Part shown: one piece after another, positions 15,739 to 21,163 of the stretch
Position numbering within the stretch: the stretch's first letter is position 1
Layout of the letters: every line of letters starts with the position of its first letter
From: Longimicrobiales bacterium
Lineage (GTDB): Bacteria > Gemmatimonadota > Gemmatimonadetes > Longimicrobiales > Gaopeijiaceae
DNA length: 21,163 nucleotides
Direction: 5' to 3'
NCBI GenBank assembly: GCA_028280205.1
Contig: JANQME010000446.1
Location: 1-21,163 of the forward strand
Translations under genes and position numbers: made by a program
Notes under the pieces: model-generated
The model's input: only the letters and a program-made list of their open reading frames with translations
Database searches by the model: none
Told to the model about the DNA's origin: nothing

Positions 15739-16290
15739 ATGCCCGGAAGAGAATATGACAAAGTCCTGGACGCAGCGGCCGACCAGCATGGGTACCTTAC
15801 GACCGCGCAGGCACGCATGCTGGGCATCCGTAGGGACACGATCCGAAAGATGGCCGCTCGGGATGCCCTGGAACGCGTGAGCTGGGGCGTCTACCGAGTG
15901 CCGACGTTCCCGCTGTCGGATTTCGCCCCATACATGGAGGCCTCCCTCTGGCCGGCTGGGGTGGTGGGTGCGATTTCGCACGAATCGGCGTTGGCGATTC
16001 GGGAGCTGTCGGATGTGAACCCCTCGAAGGTCCACCTCACCGTGCCGAAGCGCTTCAGAGTACGACGAGAAATCCCACGACATCTGGTCGTTCACCACGC
16101 TGACCTTGCGGAGGAGGAGCTGACGAGCGTCGAAGGTGTCCCTACCACGACGGTGCGTCGGGCGATCGAGGATTGCCACCGGAAACACCTCGGCCCGGCG
16201 CTGCTCCGGCAGGCGATCGAGGAGGGCCAACGGCAGGGCTATCTTCGGACGGAAGATGTCCGAGAGCTGCGCGAGCTCGTGTTGAGATGA
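15739..16290 (+). CDS. AbiEi-family antitoxin-like protein (type IV toxin-antitoxin), toxin missing
   Basis: ATG 15739 follows GGAGGGG at a 2-4 nt spacing; the open frame upstream of it covers the operator and is not coding. The 183-residue protein has an N-terminal winged helix (DQHGYLTTAQARMLGIRRDTIRKMAARDALERVSWGVYRV, residues about 15-54), the typical AbiEi_4 start, followed by a domain with GAISHESALAIREL, VHLTVPKRFRVRR and a terminal segment (VPTTTVRRAIEDC) also seen in that family. AbiEi proteins neutralise the AbiEii nucleotidyltransferase toxin and repress their operon by binding inverted repeats; such a repeat is directly upstream. No AbiEii gene follows: recognisable permease sequence starts within a few bases of the stop. 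It is therefore an orphan antitoxin or a stand-alone regulator. Confidence 0.75.
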   Translation: MPGREYDKVLDAAADQHGYLTTAQARMLGIRRDTIRKMAARDALERVSWGVYRVPTFPLSDFAPYMEASLWPAGVVGAISHESALAIRELSDVNPSKVHLTVPKRFRVRREIPRHLVVHHADLAEEELTSVEGVPTTTVRRAIEDCHRKHLGPALLRQAIEEGQRQGYLRTEDVRELRELVLR

Positions 16291-16895
16291 CCGCTGAGAC
16301 AAAGCAGCCGCGCTCTGCTCGTGTCCTCGGGCAGTGGGGCAGGCCCGCGGGGAGCTCGTATACTGCGCGCCTCCCTCGGTAGTCAGCTCGCGGGATCCGC
16401 TGCGCTGTTGGCGGTGGCGGGCCTCTTCGTCCGACCGTAGCTCGTGGAGTCGCCACGGAACCGGGCTTCGACATGGAAGGTCTCCATGTGGTGCCGCTGG
16501 TGGAGGCAACGCTGCTCGACGTGCCCGGAGGAAGCCTCGGCCTTGCGGGCGCGCTGCTGGCCGCACTCGGCGTCTACGGTCTGGTCGCGTTCTCGGTCAC
16601 GCAACGACGCCGCGAGATCGGGATCCGGATGGCGTTAGGGGCGGATCGGCGCCGCGTCGTCGCGCTGATCCTCCTGGACACGTTGCGCATCGCCGGCTGG
16701 GGCCTCGGCCTGGGCTGGATCCTGGCGCTGGCGGCCGGGCAGGTGGTGAGCAGCCTCCTGATCGGAGTCTCACCGTTCGCGCCGTTGCCGTTCGCCCTCG
16801 CGGGGACGCTGGTCGTCGCCTTCGCGACGCTCGCGAGTCTGGGACCGGCGCGGAGGGCAGCGACCACCGATCCGGTGATCGCGCTCAAGGCGTAG
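16291..16895 (+). pseudogene. ADOP/MacB permease remnant, frameshifted and internally deleted
   Basis: Three pieces of one permease can be read. From about 16291 in one frame: the pre-TM linker and helix (ARILRASLGSQLAGSAALL, AVAGLFVR), ending at a TAG at 16438. One base appears lost at about 16434; shifting frame restores TVARGVATEPGFDMEGLHVV, the normal continuation after that helix. Then roughly 200 residues of periplasmic domain are absent, and the sequence resumes with the final TM unit (LLAALGVYGLVAFSVTQRRR, EIGIRMALGADRRR) to the natural end DPVIALKA. A 140-codon frame (16473-16895) covers the last part but lacks a ribosome site and the first permease half. The whole N-terminal unit is missing, replaced by the AbiEi-like gene. 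Not expected to be functional. Confidence 0.75.
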
Positions 16896-16923
16896 CCGCC
16901 CGATCAAGGCCCAGACGGGTCGC

Positions 16924-17556
16924 CTACCCGAGCGGCAGAGCGACCCCGGCCAGGAAGGACCACGCCCGGTTCTTGACGTCGTCCGGCGAGGCCGCGTCGT
17001 CGATCGAGCGGAGCCCCAGGTTGTACATGACGTCGAGCGTGACGGATACGTCGCCGGCGGTGGCGATGCTGAGGCCCGCGCCCCCGAGCGCTCCGATGTC
17101 GATCGACTTCGTCTCGATGTCGGCATCGCTGCAGTCGGCAGACACGGTGATGCCCTCGAGTGTGCCGTCGACCTCGCAGCTGGCTTCGAAGGACACCGCG
17201 GGCCCGGCGAAGAAGCGCGGCGCAATTGGGCCTTCGGTCGGGATCGTGACCTGCAGGAGCACCGGTACCTCGATGTAGTCGATCGAGATGCCCGCGTCGG
17301 CGTCATCGGCCGCCACATCCGCACCCTTCTGCACGTAGGCGCCCCCGATCTGCACGCCGAGGTTGCTCCCGAGTCCGAAGGAGACGGCGGCGCCGACGTT
17401 GACCCCCGTTCGACTGCTGGTCCCTTCCGAGTCATCGCCCCCGAACGTCGCCACACTCACCCCTCCGCGGACCATGACGGTGGCCTGGCCTGCCGCCGAT
17501 GCGGCCGTGAGCAGCACGAGACCGACCGCGATCGAACCTGCCCGGAACCCCTTCAT
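16924..17556 (-). CDS. Outer-membrane beta-barrel protein (OMP_b-brl_2-like)
   Basis: ATG 17556 is preceded by GGGGGAG at 7 nt; a longer frame upstream covers that ribosome site. The 210-residue product has a signal peptide (FRAGSIAVGLVLLTAASAAG, cleavage before QATV) and then alternating polar/aromatic strands with glycine turns: VMVRGGVSVATFGGD, TGVNVGAAVSFGLGSNLGVQ, IDYIEVPVLLQVTIP (the hallmark strand of small porin-like barrels), PRFFAGPAVSFEA, VTLDVMYNLGLRSID and the end FLAGVALPLG. A pair of Cys (SCEVDG and ADCSD) may form an extracellular-loop disulfide. About eight strands are expected. Role unknown; possibly a surface or membrane-integrity protein. The nearest upstream gene on this strand is the IucA/IucC-like gene, 177 nt away. 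Confidence 0.85.
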   Translation of the reverse strand: MKGFRAGSIAVGLVLLTAASAAGQATVMVRGGVSVATFGGDDSEGTSSRTGVNVGAAVSFGLGSNLGVQIGGAYVQKGADVAADDADAGISIDYIEVPVLLQVTIPTEGPIAPRFFAGPAVSFEASCEVDGTLEGITVSADCSDADIETKSIDIGALGGAGLSIATAGDVSVTLDVMYNLGLRSIDDAASPDDVKNRAWSFLAGVALPLG

Positions 17557-17654
17557 CTTACCACTCCCCCTTGTGGGCAACGAACGCCGCGGGCTTCGCT
17601 CTCAGGCAGCGGCACCGGTCGACGTCCGCGACGCGCGCCCGAATGGCGCGTCGT

Positions 17655-17680
17655 CCTCTCTGAGAGAGGGCCCGCGGGCC
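17655..17680 (-). terminator. Tandem perfect hairpins after the IucA/IucC-like gene
   Basis: CCTCTC-TGA-GAGAGG (17655-17669) adjoins the palindrome GGCCCGCGGGCC (17669-17680), both perfect. They lie between the IucA/IucC-like stop codon and the barrel gene on the minus strand. There is no U tract; a terminator or processing site is plausible. Confidence 0.35.
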
Positions 17681-17733
17681 AGCCGGAGTGTTGGCGGGAA
17701 GGGCCAGCCCCCCCACGCGTCGGGTCTACGCCC

Positions 17734-19104
17734 TCACCTCCAGGCGGGTCGCTCGCCGGTGTCGTGGTGGAGTGGCTTGCCGTGCGCGTCCCGCTCCTCG
17801 GAGAAGTAGTGCACCGAGCAGGGAAGATATCGTTCGTGGTCTTCGAAGAGCCGGCCGAACTCCTCACGGCAGGGCTTCCGGAAATCCTCGATCGAGAGCC
17901 GGGGATTCCGGTCCATCAGCTCCCGCGCCAGATAGCCGAAGAAGTGCCCGCCCACGAAGCGGTCGTAGGCGATGCTGGCGAACGCACCGTCCTCGAAGCG
18001 GTTGTACTCGTTGAGGCCGCCGTCGGGGAGCCCGATGTCGCGCCGGCGGCGCATGTCGATACCGACGCTCAGGTCGCGATGAACGAGGCGTCGCACGGCT
18101 CCGCTTCCGTCGATCTCGAGCAGGATGTTCTGACCGTGGGGCTCGAGGATGAACCCCAACTCCATGTAGCACCGGATCCAGTGCCGCACGGTCGGGAGCA
18201 TGACGTGTTGGAGGATCCAGCCCAGCGGATCCGCCGGATCGGCCAGGTCCACGACGAGAGGCTCGACCCCGGGGTCGAAGCGGTCCCTTCCGTACAGGGC
18301 GAAACCCGGGACGAGCTGCCGCTCTCCCTCGGTGTAAGGAAAGGGGCGGAGGTCGCGGACGAGGTAGCCCCAGTTCTCCCCACGGCTCTCACCGGACTCC
18401 GTCCTCGGGTGGGCCACGCCGATCACCTCGCGCAGGAAGGCGAAGGAGGGGTCGCCTCCCCCGCCCCACGCCTGCATCTCGCCCGAGACGGTAACGGCCT
18501 GCGCCACCACCTCGTCCCGCATCCGCCGTCCGTACCGCGAGACCCGGTAGGGGAAGTGGACCTTCAGGGCATGCGGATGACCGTCCAGCACGAACAGCGT
18601 GCGCGTCGACGAACCCGGCGAGACGCGCAGCGGGGGACGTGAGCGGCCCAGCTTCGCCGTACGCGCGAGCCATGGCTCCGCCGGATCGTCCGCGACGACC
18701 TGAGGGTGCACGACGAACATTGCCCGATCGTCGGGGAGGTAGCGCGCCTCGAGCGCCGCGGGCGGGTCCGCTCGATACACCTCGACGACGTCCCGGGGGA
18801 GCTCCCACGCGGGAAGGTCGAACTCCGCCGCCCCGATCGTCGGCTGGTACTCGGGTCGGCACTCGGTGTAGGCCGCGTGCACGCTGTAGGTGCGCGTACC
18901 CTCGTTTCTGTACCGCTCCAGGTACGGGAGCGGCGGCACGGCGACGCGAGGGGGGCGGACGGTCTCCAGCACGGGGATGTCGGTGAAGAGCCTGGGAGGG
19001 AGCACTGGTTCAGGCCGCAGCGGCGGGCGACGGCGGACCCGGTCCGGCGTGCGAGACGGATCGGGAGGTCGGGGAGGGTGGGACGGGGGCTCGCGGGCCG
19101 TCAA
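17734..19104 (-). CDS. IucA/IucC-like (NIS siderophore synthetase-like) protein
   Basis: The protein has the landmarks of the NIS synthetase fold: VVHPQVV (about 131-137, ATP-loop His-Pro), SSTRT (165-169) followed by ALKVHFPYRVSRYGRRMRDE (Lys181, the nucleotide-binding strand), ILEPHGQN (Glu321, His323, Gln325, Asn326) and LVHRDLSVGID (Arg343, Asp344, metal). These enzymes adenylate a citrate carboxyl and condense it with an amine or alcohol. At up to 456 residues it is shorter than typical IucA/IucC (about 580-620), lacking most of the N-terminal domain. The listed start is a TTG (19104) with no ribosome site; GTG codons at about residues 34 and 45 are alternatives, so the first 45 Pro/Arg-rich residues may not be translated. 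No other siderophore genes lie nearby. Divergent from the lipoprotein pair. Confidence 0.65.
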   Translation of the reverse strand: MTAREPPSHPPRPPDPSRTPDRVRRRPPLRPEPVLPPRLFTDIPVLETVRPPRVAVPPLPYLERYRNEGTRTYSVHAAYTECRPEYQPTIGAAEFDLPAWELPRDVVEVYRADPPAALEARYLPDDRAMFVVHPQVVADDPAEPWLARTAKLGRSRPPLRVSPGSSTRTLFVLDGHPHALKVHFPYRVSRYGRRMRDEVVAQAVTVSGEMQAWGGGGDPSFAFLREVIGVAHPRTESGESRGENWGYLVRDLRPFPYTEGERQLVPGFALYGRDRFDPGVEPLVVDLADPADPLGWILQHVMLPTVRHWIRCYMELGFILEPHGQNILLEIDGSGAVRRLVHRDLSVGIDMRRRRDIGLPDGGLNEYNRFEDGAFASIAYDRFVGGHFFGYLARELMDRNPRLSIEDFRKPCREEFGRLFEDHERYLPCSVHYFSEERDAHGKPLHHDTGERPAWR

Positions 19105-19222
19105 GGACCCCGCGGACAGCGGACTCTCGAGATCGAGGATTCGCAGGGGCCGCCTGAAGAGTTGCCCGACTGACGGTGCGCTCCGACTATGTCGCGCTCA
19201 TGTGCCTGCTTGAGACATCGGG

Positions 19223-19687
19223 ATGATTCGACAAGGGCAACGATCCTTCTTGCTTGTCGTTCTCTTTGCCGCCGCGTGCGGGGACAACCCCACAGGAAGC
19301 GGCGTCGATCAGCCGATCGACGGCACCTGGACGCTCTCGGGTGTCTACTCGGAGTTCGACTTGCTCGTGCAGTGTCGCCTCAGCGGCGAGGTGCGGTTCC
19401 AGGCGGTCGGCGGGGGCGTGAACACGGTCACCGGCTCCGGGGACTGGATGCTCGACTGCTTGCTGAACGACGGCTCGCGCGAGTCGATCTCCGGCTCGGC
19501 CGCCGTCACGCTCGGGCGCCTCACCGGCGAGGACCTCTCCTTCGACATCACCGAGTGCGGCTTCTCGGGCACCTACCGGAGCTCGAGCCCCAGTCGAATC
19601 GAGGGCCACTCGGCCTGCAACATCGCATTCACGCAGACTGGCTTCGTCGCACCCATCGGGTCCTGGCAGGCGGATCGAGTGCAATGA
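19223..19687 (+). CDS. Small lipoprotein, unknown function
   Basis: The 154-residue product starts MIRQGQRSFLLVVLFAAAC, a lipoprotein signal with the lipobox FAAAC (Cys19), followed by a GDNPTGSG linker common after lipidation sites. The rest is beta-rich, with GTWTLSGVY at about residue 34 and repeated short strands (VRFQAVGGGVNTVTGSGDWML, AAVTLGRLTGEDLSFDITEC), resembling small lipocalin-like or lipid-binding beta-barrels, though I cannot assign a family. Four further Cys suggest two disulfides in the mature domain. Only GGG precedes the ATG, so the ribosome site is weak. It overlaps the next gene by 4 nt (ATGA) and is probably its operon partner. Confidence 0.75.
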   Translation: MIRQGQRSFLLVVLFAAACGDNPTGSGVDQPIDGTWTLSGVYSEFDLLVQCRLSGEVRFQAVGGGVNTVTGSGDWMLDCLLNDGSRESISGSAAVTLGRLTGEDLSFDITECGFSGTYRSSSPSRIEGHSACNIAFTQTGFVAPIGSWQADRVQ

Positions 19688-20331
19688 CTGTCGGCATGAA
19701 GGGGGCTCGCCGCGCGGCGCGATTGAGGCGGATCCCGGTGCTCGCGCTCGTGTTCGCGTGCTCCGGCTGCACGATGAAGTACGTCGACAACCGGCTCGAG
19801 GACGACTGGTTCCAGACTCGTCGGCAAATGGGCGGCGGGCGACCACCACTCGCCTTCGGGCTCTCCACGGACAACATCCCGATCGGGTTCAGTGGGCTGG
19901 CGCTCTCGCTCGATTACTCCAGCCAGAACTTCGACGCCGACGTGCTGCCACCCCTCGTGGAGTTCGAGAGCGCGGGCCTCTCGAACTGGGCGCTCGCGGC
20001 CCGGTTCTTTCCCGTGGACCGAGGCCCTGTCACCCCGTTTGTCGGTGGCGGGTTCGGCCGCTCGAAGCTGAGCGGCACCTGGACCGGCCCCAACTACGAC
20101 GTCCGGATCTACGAGTGCTTCGGCGACTGCACGGACAGCTACGAGGAGAAGTTCTACAGCAGCTTTCATCCCCACGTGCTGGGCGGGCTCGAGCTACGAT
20201 TCACGCGCTCGTGGTCGCTGATCGGGGAGTACCGGAGGGACTTCAACCGGAACAACGACTTCTGGCTGATGGATGGTGACAGCTACGCGTTCGGCTTGCG
20301 CTGGCGGGCGGGCGCGTCCCTGCCTCGGTAG
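19684..20331 (+). CDS. Lipid-anchored or outer-membrane beta-barrel-like protein
   Basis: The ATG at 19684 overlaps the stop of the lipoprotein gene (ATGA), indicating translational coupling; a second ATG at 19696 is possible. The 215-residue product has a signal segment (RIPVLALVFACSGCTMKY) with Cys residues in lipobox-like positions (VFAC, SGC), so lipidation is likely but the exact Cys is uncertain. The mature part reads as antiparallel barrel strands: IGFSGLALSLDYSSQNFD, LSNWALAARFFPV, GPVTPFVGGGFGRSKLSGTW, PHVLGGLELRFTRSWSLIGE and the end DSYAFGLRWRAGASLPR. Two Cys (ECFGDC) lie in a probable extracellular loop. It could work with the preceding lipoprotein at the outer membrane. Family not recognised. 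Confidence 0.8.
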   Translation: MTVGMKGARRAARLRRIPVLALVFACSGCTMKYVDNRLEDDWFQTRRQMGGGRPPLAFGLSTDNIPIGFSGLALSLDYSSQNFDADVLPPLVEFESAGLSNWALAARFFPVDRGPVTPFVGGGFGRSKLSGTWTGPNYDVRIYECFGDCTDSYEEKFYSSFHPHVLGGLELRFTRSWSLIGEYRRDFNRNNDFWLMDGDSYAFGLRWRAGASLPR

Positions 20332-20366
20332 GAGAATGCCTGGCTGGCCGGCCGGAGTCGGGCAGA

Positions 20367-20393
20367 GCCCGTGAGGTCGGTAGTTCTCGAACC
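20367..20393 (+). repeat. 27-nt direct repeat, copy 1 (tRNA-Ile-like)
   Basis: GCCCGTGAGGTCGGTAGTTC plus seven further bases, identical to 20564-20590. The GTGAGGTCGGTAGTTC portion matches the anticodon-arm to T-arm region of tRNA-Ile in plus orientation, then diverges from it. About 50 nt further, an inverted tRNA-like piece (20443-20463) faces it. Confidence 0.7.
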
Positions 20394-20563
20394 GACGGAT
20401 GTACAAACCCCCACCGTTCGATCCGAGCAGGTGGGTTCCAGCGGGTCTGGGTAGACTTGAGCTGCGGGCTCAACGGGCGGGCGCTTCGCGAGTCCCCGTC
20501 AGGCTCTCGCTCCCCTCCGCGGCCTTCGCCCGCTCCGGGTGAACCACCGAGTCAACTGAGTGC

Positions 20564-20590
20564 GCCCGTGAGGTCGGTAGTTCTCGAACC
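20564..20590 (+). repeat. 27-nt direct repeat, copy 2 (tRNA-Ile-like)
   Basis: Identical to 20367-20393, 197 nt downstream. The flanks (about 75 nt to the right) also resemble those of copy 1, including a conserved hairpin of the AACCC...GGGTT type, so a unit of about 100 nt is duplicated, ending in the tRNA-Ile 3' fragment at 20638. Confidence 0.7.
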
Positions 20591-20637
20591 TGCAGATGCG
20601 CGAAACCCAGCCGTCTCTTGGAGCCAACGGGGTTCAG

Positions 20638-20679
20638 TGGGCCCGGGTAGATTTGAACTATCGACCTCACGCTTATCAG
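20638..20679 (-). other. 3' half of tRNA-Ile(GAT), probable att site
   Basis: Minus strand CTGATAAGCGTGAGGTC (anticodon GAT in CTGATAA, anticodon stem 3' strand, variable loop), then GATAG-TTCAAAT-CTACC (T arm with one A-C mismatch) and CGGGCCCA (acceptor 3' strand and discriminator; CCA not encoded). Similarity to tRNA stops at the anticodon loop; no D arm or acceptor 5' strand lies upstream. A 3' half starting at the anticodon loop is the usual duplicated core left by tyrosine recombinases. Confidence 0.65.
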
Positions 20680-20686
20680 GCTGATA
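20674..20686. repeat. Palindrome at the tRNA fragment boundary
   Basis: TATCAG-G-CTGATA, a perfect 6-bp inverted repeat around one base, centred on the point where tRNA similarity ends. It suits paired core-binding sites of a tyrosine integrase. Confidence 0.45.
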
Positions 20687-20788
20687 GCAGCTTAGCCGAA
20701 TTCCGACAAGAAACCGTGTAAACCCAAGGCGGAGCGCACGATCTGCCGTTCTTGCCGAGACGCCATGTCGGAAGCTGCCGGGTCGAAT

Positions 20789-20827
20789 GGGCCCAAAAGC
20801 GGGCCCAATGGGCCCATTGAGGGGCCC
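20789..20827. repeat. Four GGGCCC motifs at 12/9/12-nt spacing
   Basis: GGGCCC at 20789, 20801, 20810 and 20822, each followed by A on the plus strand. The spacing is a multiple of three, so the minus strand reads WAPQWAHWARFWAH in a 61-codon frame without other support. It could be recombinase arm sites, a protein-binding cluster or the worn 3' end of a gene. Confidence 0.4.
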
Positions 20828-20934
20828 ACCTAGTACCCCACTTTCTTGAATGTACTACCAAGCCTGCCTCCCGATCCTAGGCCGGTCGTGGACAGACCGT
20901 GACAGCGCGCTCAGCGCTCGAGCACCCCTTGTAG

Positions 20935-21163
20935 ATGATCTTGTCTACCCGCAGCGATGTAGATAGACTGCTCCACACCCCATCGCTGAGGCTTTCTCGG
21001 TTGGCCGACCAATCCCCGGAAACGGAAGCAGACCTGCGGACACTCCTGTCCAGTGCGGCGGACGCGGCATCGTACTCAGGGAAGAAGATGATGGAGTCGG
21101 CGGGCCTTAGCTGGCAGACCCTCTCAGCCTGGAAGGCCGGGACCAGAAGACCACGACCTGAGA
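20935..21163 (+). CDS. Helix-turn-helix DNA-binding protein, N-terminal fragment
   Basis: The open frame reaches the right edge, giving up to 76 residues. The end of the visible part (SYSGKKMMESAGLSWQTLSA, then WKAGTRRPRPE) reads as an XRE/phage-repressor-like HTH: a helix, the AGLS turn, the recognition helix and the WxxGxRxP close. The ATG at 20935 lacks a ribosome site; the TTG at 21001 has GAGG 9 nt upstream and sits after a candidate promoter (TTGTCT at 20941, TAGACT at 20964 with 17-nt spacing), so the true start may be 21001. It is beside the tRNA-Ile att scar and could be the first gene of an integrated element. Confidence 0.5.
   Translation, partial: MILSTRSDVDRLLHTPSLRLSRLADQSPETEADLRTLLSSAADAASYSGKKMMESAGLSWQTLSAWKAGTRRPRPE

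Larger units (their letters stand above)
20332..20934. other. Noncoding block of tRNA-Ile-derived fragments and repeats (integration-site region)
   Basis: About 600 nt without a credible gene. Short frames here (such as GPGRFELSTSRLSG) are the well-known spurious products of antisense tRNA-Ile. The block holds a tRNA-Ile 3' fragment, two copies of a roughly 100-nt unit with tRNA-like ends facing inward, a 27-nt perfect direct repeat and a cluster of GGGCCC motifs, each listed separately. I read it as scars of integrative-element insertion. Confidence 0.6.

Noticed and set aside
16287..16382. 31-codon frame starting with ATGA overlap at the end of the AbiEi-like gene, where an AbiEii toxin would begin
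   Set aside because: Its translation does not resemble AbiEii, and the same DNA in another frame reads as permease sequence, so the overlap is probably chance.
20457..20684. Plus-strand frame ending GPGRFELSTSRLSG
   Set aside because: This is the typical false protein produced by the antisense strand of tRNA-Ile.
20638..20760. A complete functional tRNA-Ile gene on the minus strand
   Set aside because: Only the half from the anticodon loop to the discriminator base is present; no D arm or acceptor 5' strand, and the T stem has a mismatch.
20676..20861. Minus-strand 61-codon W-rich frame ending at the tRNA fragment, considered as an integrase C-terminus
   Set aside because: No Arg-His-Arg-Tyr catalytic motif is visible and much of it is the GGGCCC repeat; cannot be supported.

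Overview
The window is GC-rich bacterial chromosome with strong third-position G/C bias. Several families in it are typical of Gemmatimonadota and Acidobacteriota-like genomes: a large ADOP-type duplicated ABC permease plus a decayed second copy, a choice-of-anchor-B beta-propeller protein, and a class C beta-lactamase-like lipoprotein fused to a VanX dipeptidase. I infer Gemmatimonadota or a close soil/marine relative with moderate confidence. There is no rRNA, intact tRNA or CRISPR.

Layout. 1-2604 (minus): a lipoprotein carrying a penicillin-recognising serine hydrolase and a D-Ala-D-Ala dipeptidase, followed 10 nt later by the start of a G3E/CobW GTPase that runs off the left edge. 2748-4676: an accessory islet with a VapBC toxin-antitoxin pair whose promoter is covered by two palindromes, then a secreted protein of unknown function with visibly lower GC. 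4677-8452: a Tat-exported amidohydrolase, a small membrane-anchored protein and SelO. 8635-14877 (plus): a AAA ATPase with an AT-rich promoter, the ADOP permease, and an 810-residue FG-GAP/LVIVD beta-propeller protein. 14897-15529 (minus): a DsbA/FrnE-like oxidoreductase in which the first Cys of the CPWC active site is an in-frame TGA. 15739-16895 (plus): an AbiEi-type antitoxin without its toxin, abutting a frameshifted and internally deleted permease pseudogene. 16924-20331: an outer-membrane barrel protein, an IucA/IucC-like protein standing alone, and a coupled lipoprotein/barrel pair. 20332-21163: a noncoding block with tRNA-Ile 3' fragments and repeats that looks like integration-site scars, then the start of an HTH gene cut by the right edge.

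The most notable observation is the probable selenoprotein at 14897-15529. A single in-frame TGA sits exactly at the catalytic Cys of a DsbA-family thiol oxidoreductase, with a possible small hairpin at a suitable distance downstream. A plain ORF caller would annotate only a truncated protein without its active site. Also notable are the hydrolase-dipeptidase fusion beside a metallochaperone-type GTPase, the orphan antitoxin with a long palindromic operator, and the tRNA-Ile att scars.
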